Assembly (NCBI RefSeq): GCF_021474405.1
Contig: NZ_JAKEIO010000001.1
Span: 124,001 to 188,000, forward strand
DNA from: [Streptosporangium] indianense
GTDB lineage: Bacteria > Actinomycetota > Actinomycetes > Streptomycetales > Streptomycetaceae
DNA length: 64,000 nucleotides
Direction: 5' to 3'
In this document: positions 1 to 9,080 of the stretch, piece by piece
Position numbering within the stretch: the stretch's first letter is position 1
How the letters are laid out: each line of letters begins with the position of its first letter
The notes under the pieces: model-generated
Database searches by the model: none
What the model was told of the DNA's origin: nothing
The model's input: the letters and a program-made list of their open reading frames with translations, nothing else
Program-made: the position numbers and the translations under genes

Positions 1-1
1 G

Positions 2-751
2 GCCCTGCGCGAGCGCGTCACGACGGTCGGCACCACGGAAGGCGCCAGGCTCATCAACGTGGCGCCCACCAGGTTCACGAGCCTCGCGCGCTACGGCCTG
101 CTGGTACCGGTGACGTTCTATCTGAACCGCTACCGGACCGTCGTCTGGCTGTATCAGGCCGAAGAACTCAAGCAGTTCGCGGCCGAAAGAAGTAACGCGC
201 GGCTGCTGACCGCCCGCCACACGCCCGCGGAGATCCGGGAAGGACTGAAGGCCGGAATGGACCGGCGGCCACGCAACTGGCGAGGGCGGCACGTCGGGTT
301 CCTCACCCGGCAGGCGGGCGACGACCCCTGGGCACGCGCGGCGGCGCTCGCCTCCCTCCTGGACCCTGCCGACGTGCGGGACGTCGTCAAGGACCCGCAC
401 GAGCGTGCCCGCCTGGCCCGCTGCCGTCCCCTGCTCCCTGCGCACGGCGCCCCTGGTTCACCCACCGCCGAACTGGCCGAGAGGCTCATGAGTGCGAGCG
501 ACCGGGACGAGGTGGCCTGGTTCCGCGCGGACCTGACCCACACGATGGAAGCGGCCCGACGACACCACTCCGAGGCGGGGACGCCTTCCCCGACACCACC
601 CCCGGCTTCACCACCCCTCACATCACCACCGGCTCCGGCATCGGTGCCGGCTCCGACGGCGATGCGGCCCGCGTCCTCCGGCTGCACCCCTCACCACGGC
701 CACGGCCTGCTGCGCTGGTTCCGCCGCAGAGGCCGGCGCCCCGCCCGGTGA
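2..751 (+). CDS. Hypothetical protein, 5' end outside the window
   Basis: The frame is open from base 2, so the gene begins upstream of the window; a GTG at 59 is an internal possibility. About 250 residues are visible. The body is mixed and rich in Arg and Ala, with a central helical-looking part around residues 60-180. The tail is a long Pro/Ser/Thr-rich low-complexity stretch followed by a very basic C-terminus (LLRWFRRRGRRPAR). I see no transmembrane segment, signal peptide or catalytic motif and do not recognise the family. The gene ends 100 bp before the VOC gene. Third positions are strongly G/C, which supports coding. No function can be proposed. Confidence 0.6.
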   Translation, partial: ALRERVTTVGTTEGARLINVAPTRFTSLARYGLLVPVTFYLNRYRTVVWLYQAEELKQFAAERSNARLLTARHTPAEIREGLKAGMDRRPRNWRGRHVGFLTRQAGDDPWARAAALASLLDPADVRDVVKDPHERARLARCRPLLPAHGAPGSPTAELAERLMSASDRDEVAWFRADLTHTMEAARRHHSEAGTPSPTPPPASPPLTSPPAPASVPAPTAMRPASSGCTPHHGHGLLRWFRRRGRRPAR

Positions 752-851
752 GCTCGACGGCACCGCTTCACCACAGGCAGGCCGGCCCGGCCGAGGACGT
801 TCCGGATGCGCCGGGGTCCGACTCTGACGAGACTGTGTCCGGGAGGCGACC

Positions 852-1223
852 ATGTTCGGTACGACGAAGGCGTTCAGCGGGTTCTCGGTGAACGACATCG
901 ACGCGGCCAGGGCGTTCTACGCCGACACGCTCGGGCTCCGGGTGTCGGAGGAGAACGGGATGCTGATCCTGCACCTCGCGGGTGACCGGGACACCCTGGT
1001 CTACCCCAAGCCGGACCACACGCCCGCGACCTTCACGATCCTCAACTTCCCGGTCGACGACATCGAGGCCGCGGTCGACGAGCTCGGCAGGAGAGGGGTG
1101 CGTTTCGAGCGCTACGACCACCTCAAGACGGACGACAAGGGCATCTTCCGCGGCGGTGGCCCGCTGATCGCCTGGTTCACCGACCCGGCGGGGAACGTGC
1201 TCTCCGTGCTCCAGCAGACCTGA
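852..1223 (+). CDS. VOC (glyoxalase/bleomycin resistance superfamily) protein
   Basis: A 123-residue single-module VOC protein. The start ATG is preceded by GGGAGG about 6 nt upstream. The N-terminal half has the usual beta-alpha pattern with [15 protein letters not shown] at residues 15-29, a signature of the fold. The second half contains [17 protein letters not shown] and ends with the typical [13 protein letters not shown] strand, where NVLSV replaces the metal-binding Glu of true glyoxalases. Members of this branch are usually of unknown substrate; a metal-dependent activity is doubtful because the canonical His/Glu ligands are not all obvious. It lies 10 bp upstream of the Fpg/Nei gene and is probably co-transcribed with it. 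Confidence 0.85.
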   Translation: MFGTTKAFSGFSVNDIDAARAFYADTLGLRVSEENGMLILHLAGDRDTLVYPKPDHTPATFTILNFPVDDIEAAVDELGRRGVRFERYDHLKTDDKGIFRGGGPLIAWFTDPAGNVLSVLQQT

Positions 1224-1233
1224 CGCGCCGGTC

Positions 1234-2019
1234 GTGCCCGAGCTTCCCGACGTCGAGGGCTTCCGGCAGGTCCTCGAGTCGTGCGCCAAGGGGCGCATCA
1301 TCCGCCGCGTCGAGGTGCGCGACCCGGGCGTCCTGCACGGTGTCGACACCCGGCGTCTGAGGGACGCGCTCGAAGGGCGGCGCTTCGGCACGCCGGAGCG
1401 GCGCGGCAAGTGGCTGCTCGCCCGCACCGGGGGCCCCACCCTCGTCCTGCACTTCGGCATGACCGGGCGGCTGGTCTGCGGGCACGCCGACGATCCCGTC
1501 GAGCCCCATGACCGCGTCCTGTTCACCCTGGGCGGCGGCCGGCAGCTGCGCTTCCGCGACCAGCGCAAACTGCAGGGGCTCTGGCTGGCCCACGACGAGT
1601 CCGACATCGACCGGCTGCTGAAGGGGCAGGGGCCCGATGCGCTGGCCGTGGACCGTGCGGAGTTCGAGCAGGTGCTCTCGGCGCGCCGCGGGCGTCTCAA
1701 AACGGCTCTCACCGACCAGTCAGTGGTGGCCGGACTCGGCAATCTGCTCGCCGACGAGATCCTCTGGCGGGCCCGGCTGCGTCCCGACCGGGGAGCGCGT
1801 GACCTGTCCGAGGAGGACCGCCGGCGCCTTTACGGCGAGATGCGCCGCACCCTGCGCTCCTCCGTCACCGCCGGGTGCGTGCCGCCACGTGACTCCTGGC
1901 TCACCGGCCACCGCGACGACCGTGACCCGAGATGCCCACGGTGCGGCACGCAACTGCGCAGGTCCCGCATGGCGGGACGGGGCACGGTGTGGTGTCCGCG
2001 ATGCCAGCCGGAACGGTGA
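1234..2019 (+). CDS. Fpg/Nei-family DNA glycosylase/AP lyase
   Basis: A 261-residue base-excision repair enzyme. GTG at 1234 gives the obligatory N-terminus MPELPDVE: after Met removal, Pro1 would be the nucleophile and Glu2 the acid. RRGKWLL near residue 57 carries the conserved Lys of the beta-hairpin. The helix-two-turn-helix region is at SVVAGLGNLLADEILWRARL (about 167-186). A C-terminal zinc finger has two Cys pairs, CPRC and CPRC, spaced about 20 residues apart. It probably removes oxidised bases and nicks abasic sites. No clear Shine-Dalgarno precedes the start, and the gap to the VOC gene is only 10 bp, so coupled translation is likely. Whether it acts as Fpg (8-oxoG) or Nei (pyrimidines) cannot be decided by eye. 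Confidence 0.9.
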   Translation: MPELPDVEGFRQVLESCAKGRIIRRVEVRDPGVLHGVDTRRLRDALEGRRFGTPERRGKWLLARTGGPTLVLHFGMTGRLVCGHADDPVEPHDRVLFTLGGGRQLRFRDQRKLQGLWLAHDESDIDRLLKGQGPDALAVDRAEFEQVLSARRGRLKTALTDQSVVAGLGNLLADEILWRARLRPDRGARDLSEEDRRRLYGEMRRTLRSSVTAGCVPPRDSWLTGHRDDRDPRCPRCGTQLRRSRMAGRGTVWCPRCQPER

Positions 2020-2215
2020 CCCGGCCGCGCCGGGGCCGAGGACCGGCAGGGGACAGTCGGAGCGCGTCGGCCGTCAGACCGTGCCCCGGTGTCACGGGCA
2101 TGTCGGGAAACCCTGCGCTCTCCGAGCCCGTGCCGACGCGCGCGGCGGGGGTACCCGGCCTTCCGCGGAGGCGGGCACCAGGCGCCCGGCCCCCACAGAC
2201 CTGAGGAGGTGCGGC

Positions 2216-3196
2216 ATGCGGTTGCGGGATCACGTGGTGGTGGTGACCGGAGCGTCCAGCGGGATCGGACGGGCCACGGCGCAGGCGTTCGCCCGCAAAG
2301 GCTGCGCCGTGGTGCTGGCGGCGCGGCGTGAGGAGGCGTTGCGGACGGCGGCCGTGGAGTGCGCGAAGCACCGGGGGGCGCGGACGCTGGTCGTGCCGAC
2401 CGACGTGAGTGACGTGAAGGCGGTCGAGGACCTGGCGCGGCGCACGGTGCAGGAGTTCGGCCGGATCGACGTCTGGGTCAACAACGCCGCGGTGAACGCC
2501 TTCGGCCGATTCGAGGATGTGCCGTTGGAGGACTTCCGCAAGGTCCTGGACGTCAACGTCATGGGGTGCGTGTACGGCACCCGGGCGGCGCTGCCGGTGA
2601 TGCGGGAGCAGGGTTCGGGCACGCTGATCAACATCTCGTCCATCGTGGGGGCCGTCGCCCAGCCCTACAGCCACCCGTACGGCATGTCCAAGCACGCCAT
2701 CCGGGCGCTGGGCTCCGGTCTGCGGCAGCAGTTGCGTGTGGAAGGCGTGAAGGGGATCGACGTGTGCACGGTGCTGCCCGCGACCATCGACACGCCGCAC
2801 TTCCAGCAGGCGGCCAACTACACGGGGCACAAGGTGGTGGCGATGCCCCCCGTGTACACGCCGGAGCGCGTCGCCGACGCGGTCGTGGCGCTCGTGCGCC
2901 GCCCGCGTCGCGAGGTCGTGGTGGGCCCGGCGGGCCGCGCGCTGGTCCGCCAGGCCCGGATGGCGCCCGCGCTCGCGGAGCGGGCCATGGCCCGGCAGAC
3001 GGACAGGGCCCACCTTGACCACGACGAGGACGCTCCCGCCACGCACGGCGCGCTGCACGTACCGGCACCCGGCGAGGGCGCGATCCACGGCGGCTGGGGC
3101 GGGCGTCGGCGCACCGCGCTGCGCAGGCTCGCCCTGGCGACCGCGCTGGCGGGCGCGGCCGTGACCGCGGGGCGGCGCATCAAAGCGACGGCCTGA
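2216..3196 (+). CDS. SDR-family oxidoreductase with C-terminal hydrophobic tail
   Basis: A 326-residue short-chain dehydrogenase/reductase. The frame runs open further upstream, but ATG 2216 is preceded by GAGGAGGT at 2203-2210 and begins directly before the Rossmann strand. Cofactor motif GASSGIG is at about residues 12-18, NNAA at about 90, and the catalytic Ser (ISSIVG) and YGMSK lie near 140-160. Classical SDRs end around 250 residues. This one continues with a linker and then a hydrophobic, Ala-rich segment (LRRLALATALAGAAVTAG) just before the end, suggesting weak membrane association. Substrate unknown. It is convergent with the DMT transporter gene. Confidence 0.85.
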   Translation: MRLRDHVVVVTGASSGIGRATAQAFARKGCAVVLAARREEALRTAAVECAKHRGARTLVVPTDVSDVKAVEDLARRTVQEFGRIDVWVNNAAVNAFGRFEDVPLEDFRKVLDVNVMGCVYGTRAALPVMREQGSGTLINISSIVGAVAQPYSHPYGMSKHAIRALGSGLRQQLRVEGVKGIDVCTVLPATIDTPHFQQAANYTGHKVVAMPPVYTPERVADAVVALVRRPRREVVVGPAGRALVRQARMAPALAERAMARQTDRAHLDHDEDAPATHGALHVPAPGEGAIHGGWGGRRRTALRRLALATALAGAAVTAGRRIKATA

Positions 3197-3231
3197 GTCA
3201 CGCCCTCGGGAACGGCTGACCCACGCGTGCC

Positions 3232-3271
3232 CCGGCCGGCCAAGGCATCCATGGAGTCGCGGGCCGGCCGG
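3232..3271. terminator. Candidate bidirectional terminator hairpin
   Basis: Inverted repeat CCGGCCGGCC (3232-3241) and GGCCGGCCGG (3262-3271) with a 20-nt loop, located between the stops of the convergent SDR and DMT transporter genes. There is no T-run, which is common for Streptomyces terminators. Each arm is also self-palindromic, so the fold is not unique. Confidence 0.45.
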
Positions 3272-3324
3272 CGCCCCGGCGGCGAGCGTGCGAAGGCCTT
3301 CGGTGGACCGCCTTCGCCCGGGTT

Positions 3325-4278
3325 CTAGGGTGCCGCCGCCGTCTCGCGTTCCTCCTCGGGAGCCACCAGCGACTGCGTGAACGGGATCCGCGCCAGCGCG
3401 AAGACCCCCGTGGCGATCAGTGCGACGCCGAGCAGCTGGGGGAGCAGCCACCACCCGGAGCGGATGGTCTCCTCGTACAGCGTGATGCCGAGGGCGAGGC
3501 TCACCAGGGCGTCGCCGAGGGTGAGCGCGGGCTGCGAGGCGACCAGCGGGCCGGCCTGCATGGCGTTCTCCAGCAGGAACAGCGCGCAGACGCCGGTGGC
3601 GGCGAAGGCGTAGGTCTGCCAGGCGGTGAGGAAGCCCACGAGGCCCTGCTCGTCGAGGATGTGGGTGGCGGCCTTCATCAGCGCGGCCGTCACCGCGTAG
3701 CTGATCGCCGTCGCGGCACCCAGACAGGCCGCTCGGGCCCGGCCCTCCGAGCGCCGGAGGGCCGTGACGGCGAGGGCGACCACCGCCCCCGCGCACACGG
3801 CGAGCGCGGGGATCCAGCGGTCCAGCGCCACATGGGTGCGGTTGCCGGCCGGGGAGGCGGCGGCGAGCGCGATCGCCAGACCGACGACCACCACCGTGAC
3901 GGCCAGCCAGCCCCTGCCCGGCAGGTGCCGGTGCATCAGCAGGGAGGCGACGATCAGGGTGAGCGGCAGCTCCAGCACGAACAGCGGCTGCACGATCGTC
4001 AGCGGCCCGGTGGCCAGCGCCAGCGCCTGGCAGACGGCGGCGCCGATCACCGCGAGGATGCCGGCCAGCCACACCGGCCGGCGCAGCAGATCGACGATCA
4101 GCCCGGCCCGCAGCCCTTGGGAGGCCGGCACGGTCAGTGCCGCCTTGCGTTGCAGCACGGTCGCGACGGCGTTGCTGGAGGCCGCGCAGATCGCGAACAC
4201 GACGGGGAGCAGGGTGTGCAGCGTGGTCACCTCCCGTATCGGCGGGCGTGCGACGTCGGCGGTGCCGGTCCCTGCCAT
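3325..4278 (-). CDS. DMT-superfamily (EamA-like) membrane transporter
   Basis: A 317-residue integral membrane protein with about nine to ten hydrophobic segments, beginning with LLPVVFAICAASSNAVATVLQRKAA at about residue 22, the typical first helix of DMT transporters. Later segments include LAGILAVIGAAVCQALAL and LVASQPALTLGDALVSLALG, the paired-repeat pattern of EamA proteins. The ATG at 4278 has a weak ribosome site; a start nearer the first helix is possible. It is the last gene of a probable minus-strand transcript after the helicase and thioesterase genes (68-bp gap to tesB). The substrate cannot be told; drug or metabolite efflux is the usual role. Confidence 0.8.
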   Translation of the reverse strand: MAGTGTADVARPPIREVTTLHTLLPVVFAICAASSNAVATVLQRKAALTVPASQGLRAGLIVDLLRRPVWLAGILAVIGAAVCQALALATGPLTIVQPLFVLELPLTLIVASLLMHRHLPGRGWLAVTVVVVGLAIALAAASPAGNRTHVALDRWIPALAVCAGAVVALAVTALRRSEGRARAACLGAATAISYAVTAALMKAATHILDEQGLVGFLTAWQTYAFAATGVCALFLLENAMQAGPLVASQPALTLGDALVSLALGITLYEETIRSGWWLLPQLLGVALIATGVFALARIPFTQSLVAPEEERETAAAP

Positions 4279-4346
4279 GGTCGCCGGATCCGGTCGGGGG
4301 CGCGATCGGAGCCCGGCCAGGAGGGTCCCGGTGGCGCAGGGCCGGA

Positions 4347-5219
4347 TCAGCCCAGCTTCCGGAAGAGCCCCTCCTGCACCACGGACACGACGAGACGGCC
4401 CTCACGGTCGTAGATCCGGCCCCGGGCCAGGCCACGGCCGCCGACCGCGATCGGCGACTCCTGGTCGTAGAGGAGCCAGTCGTCCGCGCGGAACGGGCGG
4501 TGGAACCACATGGCGTGGTCCAGGGACGCCATGTCGAAGCCGCGCGGGCCCCACAGCGGCTCGACCGGGATGCGCACGGCGTCCAGGAGGGTCATGTCGC
4601 TGGCGTAGGTGAGGGCGCAGGTGTGCACGAGCGGATCGTCGCCGAGCGGCCCGACCGCGCGCATCCACACGGCGCTGCGCGGATCGGCGTCCCGGACCTC
4701 CTCGGCGGTCCAGCGCAGCCGGTCCACGTAGCGGATGTCGAAGGGCTGGCGGCGGGCCATCCGCTCCAGCTGCTCGGGCAGCGCTCCCAGGTGTTCCCGG
4801 ATCTCGTCCGTGACCGTGGGCAGGGACTCCGGGTCCGGGACCGTGCGGGCCGGTGGCAGCTGGTGCTCGAAGCTGCCCGCCTCAGGCTTGTGGAAGGAGG
4901 CGGTCAGGTTGAAGATCGTGCGGCCCTGCTGCACGGCCGTGACCCGGCGGGTGGTGAACGACCGGCCGTCGCGCACGTGCTCGACCTGGTAGACGATCGG
5001 CACGCCCGGGATGCCCGGGCGCAGGAAGTACGCGTGCAGCGAGTGCACGGGACGGTCGCCCTCCGTGGTGCGGCCGGCGGCGACCAGCGCCTGCCCCGCC
5101 ACCTGCCCGCCGAAGACCCGCTGCAGGGACTCCTGCGGGCTGCGGCCGCGGAAGATGTTGACCTCGATCTGCTCCAGGTCGAGCAGATCGACGAGCCTCT
5201 CGGCCGGGTTCGTCGTCAT
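4347..5219 (-). CDS. tesB: Acyl-CoA thioesterase II
   Basis: A 290-residue double hot-dog thioesterase, the normal TesB length, hydrolysing acyl-CoA to free acid and CoA. The first hot-dog contains GRSPQESLQRVFGGQVAGQ near residue 30 and SLHAYFLRPG near 68. The second contains SLDHAMWFHRPFRADDWLLY, which holds the catalytic Asp, followed by SPIAVGGRGLARG, and VVQEGLFR near the C-terminus supplies the Gln of the Asp/Thr(Ser)/Gln triad. ATG 5219 follows AGGAGA at good spacing. It lies 37 bp downstream of the helicase gene on the same strand and is probably co-transcribed. It may have a housekeeping role in CoA recycling. Confidence 0.92.
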   Translation of the reverse strand: MTTNPAERLVDLLDLEQIEVNIFRGRSPQESLQRVFGGQVAGQALVAAGRTTEGDRPVHSLHAYFLRPGIPGVPIVYQVEHVRDGRSFTTRRVTAVQQGRTIFNLTASFHKPEAGSFEHQLPPARTVPDPESLPTVTDEIREHLGALPEQLERMARRQPFDIRYVDRLRWTAEEVRDADPRSAVWMRAVGPLGDDPLVHTCALTYASDMTLLDAVRIPVEPLWGPRGFDMASLDHAMWFHRPFRADDWLLYDQESPIAVGGRGLARGRIYDREGRLVVSVVQEGLFRKLG

Positions 5220-5256
5220 GGGTGGGATTCTCCTGTGCTCGCTGCTGCCCGGCCCG

Positions 5257-7770
5257 TCACAGCTGGCCGACGTCGCTCACGCGGACCACCGCGCGGCCCT
5301 CGGCGTCCGAGGCGGTGAGGTCGACCTCCGCGCTGATGCCCCAGTCGTGGTCGCCGTTCGGGTCGTGGAAGATCTGCCGGACCCGCCACAGGGCGTTCTC
5401 CGGCTCCTCCTCGATGAGCAGCAGCTTGGGGCCTCGGGCGTCGGGGCCGGTGCCGAGATCCTCGTACTCGTCCCAGTACTTGTCCATCGCCTCGCCCCAC
5501 GCGTCGGCGTCCCAGCCCGACTCGGCGTCCATCTCGCCCAGTTCGCCGACCTGGTCGAGGGCGGCGAGCTCCACGCGGCGGAACATGGCGTTGCGGACCA
5601 GGACGCGGAAGGCGCGCGCGTTGGCGGTGACCGGCTTGACCTCGTCGGCCTTCTCCTGGGCCTCCTCGGCGGTCATCTCCGCCGGGTTGGCGAGCTGCTC
5701 CCACTCGTCCAGCAGGCTGGAGTCGACCTGGCGCACCATCTCGCCCAGCCAGGCGATCAGGTCCTGGAGGTCCTCGGACTTGAGGTCGTCGGGGACGGTG
5801 TGGTCGAGGGCCTTGTAGGCGCTGGCGAGGTAGCGCAGCACGATGCCCTCGGTGCGGGCCAGCTCGTAGTGGGACACCAACTCGGTGAAGGACAGCGCCC
5901 GTTCGTACATGTCACGGATGACCGACTTCGGCGACAGCGGATGGTCGCCGACCCAGGGGTGGCTCTTGCGGTACGTGTTGTACGCGTGGAAGAGCAGTTC
6001 CTCCAGGGGCTTGGGGTACGTGATGTCCTGGAGGCGCTCCATGCGCTCCTCGTACTCCACCCCGTCCGCCTTCATCTGGGCCACGGCCTCGCCGCGCGCC
6101 TTGTTCTGCTGGGCGGCGAGGATCTGCCGCGGGTCGTCGAGCGTGGACTCCACGACGGACACCATGTCCAGCGCGTACGACGGCGACTCGGGATCGAGCA
6201 GCTCGAAGGCGGCGAGGGCGAACGTGGACAGCGGCTGGTTGAGGGCGAAGTCCTGCTGGAGGTCGACCGTGAGACGGACGATGCGGCCCTCCGCGTCCGG
6301 CTGGTCGAGCTTCTCGACGATGCCGCCGTCCAGCAGCGAGCGGTAGATCGCGATGGCCCGGCGGATGTGCCGCAGCTGCTGCTTGCGCGGCTCGTGGTTG
6401 TCCTCCAGCAGCCGGCGCATCGCCTCGAAGGCGTTGCCGGGGCGGGCGATCACCGACAGCAGCATCGTGTGCGTCACGCGGAACCGGGACGTCAGCGGCT
6501 CCGGCTCGGAGCCGATGAGCTTCTCGAAGGTCTGCTCCGACCAGGCGACGAAGCCCTCGGGGGCCTTCTTGCGGACGACCTTGCGGCGCTTCTTCGGGTC
6601 GTCGCCCGCCTTGGCGAGGGCCTTCTCGTTCTCGACGACGTGCTCGGGCGCCTGCGCGACGACGAAGCCCTCCGTGTCGTACCCGGCCCGCCCGGCGCGG
6701 CCCGCGATCTGGTGGAACTCCCGGGCGCGCAACGTGCGGACGCGGGTGCCGTCGTACTTGGTCAGGGCCGTGAACAGCACGGTGCGGATGGGGACGTTGA
6801 CGCCCACGCCGAGGGTGTCGGTGCCGCAGATGACCTTCAGCAGACCGGCCTGCGCGAGCTTCTCCACCAGACGCCGGTACTTGGGCAGCATGCCGGCGTG
6901 GTGCACACCGATGCCGTGCCGGACGTAACGGGAGAGGTTGCGGCCGAACTTGGTGGTGAAGCGGAAGTTGCCGATCAGCTCGGCGATCTGCTCCTTCTCC
7001 TCCTTCGAGCACATGTTGATGCTCATCAGCGCCTGCGCACGCTCCACGGCCTGCGCCTGCGTGAAGTGCACGATGTAGACGGGGGCCTGCCGGGCGGAGA
7101 GCAGATCGGTCAGGGTCTCGGTGAGCGGCGTGTAGCGGTACTCGTAGGACAGCGGCACGGGGCGGGTCGCCGAGCGGACCACCGCCGTGGGGCGGCCGGT
7201 GCGGCGGGTGAGGTCCTTCTCGAAGAAGGAGACGTCGCCGAGCGTCGCCGACATCAGCACGAACTGCGCCTGCGGCAGCTCCAGGATCGGGATCTGCCAC
7301 GCCCAGCCGCGGTCGCCCTCGGCGTAGAAGTGGAACTCGTCCATCACGACCTGGCCGACATCCGCGTCCTTGCCGTCGCGCAGCGCGATCGACGCGAGCA
7401 CCTCGGCGGTGCAGCAGATGACGGGCGCGTCGGCGTTGACCGACGCGTCACCGGTCAGCATGCCGACGTTCTCGGTGCCGAAGATCTTGCACAGTTCGAA
7501 GAACTTCTCCGACACCAGGGCCTTGATCGGCGCGGTGTAGAAGGTGACCTCGTCACGGGCGAGGGCCGCGAAGTGCGCGCCCGCGGCGATCATGCTCTTG
7601 CCGGAACCGGTGGGCGTCGACACGATCACGTTCGCGCCGGAGACCACCTCGATCAGCGCCTCCTCCTGGTGGGGGTAGAGCGTGAGACCCCGCTCGCCGG
7701 CCCACGACTCGAAGGCTTCGTACAGGGCGTCGGGGTCGGGGGTCCGCGGCAGCTGATCGATGAGGGTCAC
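5257..7770 (-). CDS. DEAD/DEAH-box helicase with C-terminal DUF3516
   Basis: An 837-residue superfamily 2 helicase. Motif I is TPTGSGKS (about residue 53), motif II DEFH, motif III SATLGD, and motif VI QIAGRAGRAGYD (about 380), giving a Ski2/Mtr4-like core. The C-terminal half matches the actinobacterial DUF3516 region. The frame extends to 7830, but GTG 7770 (VTLIDQLP) is the start usual in relatives as I recall them; GGGGG lies almost against it, so the ribosome site is unclear. It probably remodels RNA or nucleoprotein; the physiological substrate is not known to me. It heads the minus-strand group with tesB and the DMT transporter and is divergent from the YdjM-like gene (145-bp intergenic). 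Confidence 0.88.
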   Translation of the reverse strand: MTLIDQLPRTPDPDALYEAFESWAGERGLTLYPHQEEALIEVVSGANVIVSTPTGSGKSMIAAGAHFAALARDEVTFYTAPIKALVSEKFFELCKIFGTENVGMLTGDASVNADAPVICCTAEVLASIALRDGKDADVGQVVMDEFHFYAEGDRGWAWQIPILELPQAQFVLMSATLGDVSFFEKDLTRRTGRPTAVVRSATRPVPLSYEYRYTPLTETLTDLLSARQAPVYIVHFTQAQAVERAQALMSINMCSKEEKEQIAELIGNFRFTTKFGRNLSRYVRHGIGVHHAGMLPKYRRLVEKLAQAGLLKVICGTDTLGVGVNVPIRTVLFTALTKYDGTRVRTLRAREFHQIAGRAGRAGYDTEGFVVAQAPEHVVENEKALAKAGDDPKKRRKVVRKKAPEGFVAWSEQTFEKLIGSEPEPLTSRFRVTHTMLLSVIARPGNAFEAMRRLLEDNHEPRKQQLRHIRRAIAIYRSLLDGGIVEKLDQPDAEGRIVRLTVDLQQDFALNQPLSTFALAAFELLDPESPSYALDMVSVVESTLDDPRQILAAQQNKARGEAVAQMKADGVEYEERMERLQDITYPKPLEELLFHAYNTYRKSHPWVGDHPLSPKSVIRDMYERALSFTELVSHYELARTEGIVLRYLASAYKALDHTVPDDLKSEDLQDLIAWLGEMVRQVDSSLLDEWEQLANPAEMTAEEAQEKADEVKPVTANARAFRVLVRNAMFRRVELAALDQVGELGEMDAESGWDADAWGEAMDKYWDEYEDLGTGPDARGPKLLLIEEEPENALWRVRQIFHDPNGDHDWGISAEVDLTASDAEGRAVVRVSDVGQL

Positions 7771-7915
7771 GCCCCCATCTTGCCTGGCCCGGTACCCGAT
7801 GCGGGAATCGGCTGCGGGCCCGAAGATCACGAACGCTACGCTGAGGCGCCGACGGGACGTCAGCGCGCCCGGTCAACCGGACAGCGGCACACGATGAATG
7901 GGGCGGGCAGCGGCC

Positions 7916-8710
7916 ATGATGGGACCAGCACACTCACTGTCGGGAGCCGCCGCCTGGCTCGGCGTCGGCGCGGCCGCCGCTGCGGCCGGGCACCCGATGC
8001 CCTGGCCGGTCCTCCTCGTCGGCGCCCTGATCTGCGCCGGAGCCGCCCTGGCCCCGGACCTGGACCACAAGGCGGCCACCATCTCCCGGTCCTTCGGACC
8101 GCTGTCGCGCTGGCTGTGCGAGATCGTGGACAAGCTGTCGTACGCCGTCTACAAGGCCACCAAGAAGCAGGGCGACCCGCGTCGCTCCGGTGGGCACCGC
8201 ACCCTGACGCACACCTGGCTGTGGGCGGTCCTGATCGGTGCGGGCACCTCGGTCGTGGCGATCACCAGTGACCGCTGGGGGGTGCTCGCGCTCCTCTTCG
8301 TGCACCTGGTCCTCGCCATCGAGGGCCTGCTGTGGCGGGCGGCGCGCGGCTCCAGCAGCGACGTCCTGGTGTGGCTGCTGGCCGCGACGACCGCGTGGAT
8401 CCTCGCCGGTGTTCTGGACAAGCCGGGCAACGGCGCGGACTGGCTGTTCACGGCACCGGGCCAGGAGTACCTGTGGCTGGGGCTGCCGGTGGTGCTGGGC
8501 GCGATCGTCCACGACATCGGGGACGCGCTCACCGTGTCCGGCTGCCCGATCCTGTGGCCCATCCCGGTCGGGCGCAAGCGCTGGTACCCGGTGGGGCCGC
8601 CGAAGGCCCTGCGGTTCCGGGCGGGCAGCTGGGTCGAGCTGAAGGTGCTGATGCCGGTGTTCATGCTGCTCGGCGGGGTGGGCTGCGCGGCGGCGCTCAA
8701 CTTCATCTGA
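7916..8710 (+). CDS. YdjM/LexA-binding-like membrane-bound metal-dependent hydrolase
   Basis: A 264-residue membrane protein with four to five hydrophobic helices. Near the N-terminus, MGPAHSLSGAAAWLG and ALAPDLDHKAAT (about residue 45) give the His and Asp-x-Asp-His residues typical of the YdjM family annotated as metal-dependent hydrolases. A second cluster, GGHRTLTHTW, is near residue 90, and VHDIGDALTVSGCPILWPIP is near 200. Tandem ATGs at 7916 and 7919 begin directly at the conserved sequence; an ATG at 7898 in frame is an alternative, and neither has a strong Shine-Dalgarno. Biochemical function of this family is poorly established; the metal-binding pattern is visible, the reaction is not. 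Confidence 0.8.
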   Translation: MMGPAHSLSGAAAWLGVGAAAAAAGHPMPWPVLLVGALICAGAALAPDLDHKAATISRSFGPLSRWLCEIVDKLSYAVYKATKKQGDPRRSGGHRTLTHTWLWAVLIGAGTSVVAITSDRWGVLALLFVHLVLAIEGLLWRAARGSSSDVLVWLLAATTAWILAGVLDKPGNGADWLFTAPGQEYLWLGLPVVLGAIVHDIGDALTVSGCPILWPIPVGRKRWYPVGPPKALRFRAGSWVELKVLMPVFMLLGGVGCAAALNFI

Positions 8711-8799
8711 GCCCCGCCCCGGACCTCCGCTCACCAGGAGCACCCAGAAGCACCCCGATCCAGGAACACCCTAGGAGCAGCCAGGAGCCCCTGGCAGCC

Positions 8800-9045
8800 T
8801 CAGCCGCCGCCGTAGCGGCGCTCGAACGCGGCGACCCGGCCCTCCGAGTCCACCGTGCGGGCCTTGCCCGTGTAGAAGGGGTGGCTCTCCGAGGAGATCT
8901 CCACGTCCACCACCGGGTAGGTCTCGCCGTCGTCCCACTCGATCGTCTGGTCGCTGGTCGCGGTGGACCGGGTGAGGAACGCGTACCCGGCGGCGCGGTC
9001 ACGGAAGACGACGGGGTGGTAGTCGGGGTGCTTGTCCTGCTGCAT
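8800..9045 (-). CDS. rpmE2: Type B 50S ribosomal protein L31
   Basis: An 81-residue L31 starting [20 protein letters not shown]. The CxxC zinc-ribbon cysteines of C+ L31 are absent, which defines the zinc-independent C- (type B) form. The core [10 protein letters not shown] near residue 54 is characteristic, and the length is normal. In actinobacteria such paralogues are often induced on zinc starvation through Zur; I looked upstream and saw no convincing Zur box, so zinc control is not supported here. It is 35 bp downstream of the DUF5709 gene and may share its transcript. Confidence 0.93.
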   Translation of the reverse strand: MQQDKHPDYHPVVFRDRAAGYAFLTRSTATSDQTIEWDDGETYPVVDVEISSESHPFYTGKARTVDSEGRVAAFERRYGGG

Positions 9046-9080
9046 GGATGCTCCTCGAACGGCTCGGGCCGGTTCTGCGA

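Noticed and set aside
1901..4435. Long open frame on the minus strand, over 800 codons
   Set aside because: It runs antisense to the glycosylase and SDR genes, is Arg/Pro/Gly-rich with no domain, and the SDR is unmistakable. It results from high GC at third positions.
7771..7830. Upstream ATG (7830) as helicase start
   Set aside because: Residues 1-20 from that start are not like the family; the usual N-terminus begins at GTG 7770.
9046..9080. Zur box before the type B L31 gene
   Set aside because: Looked for a TGA-N-ATGATTTTCA-like palindrome and found none; zinc control not claimed.
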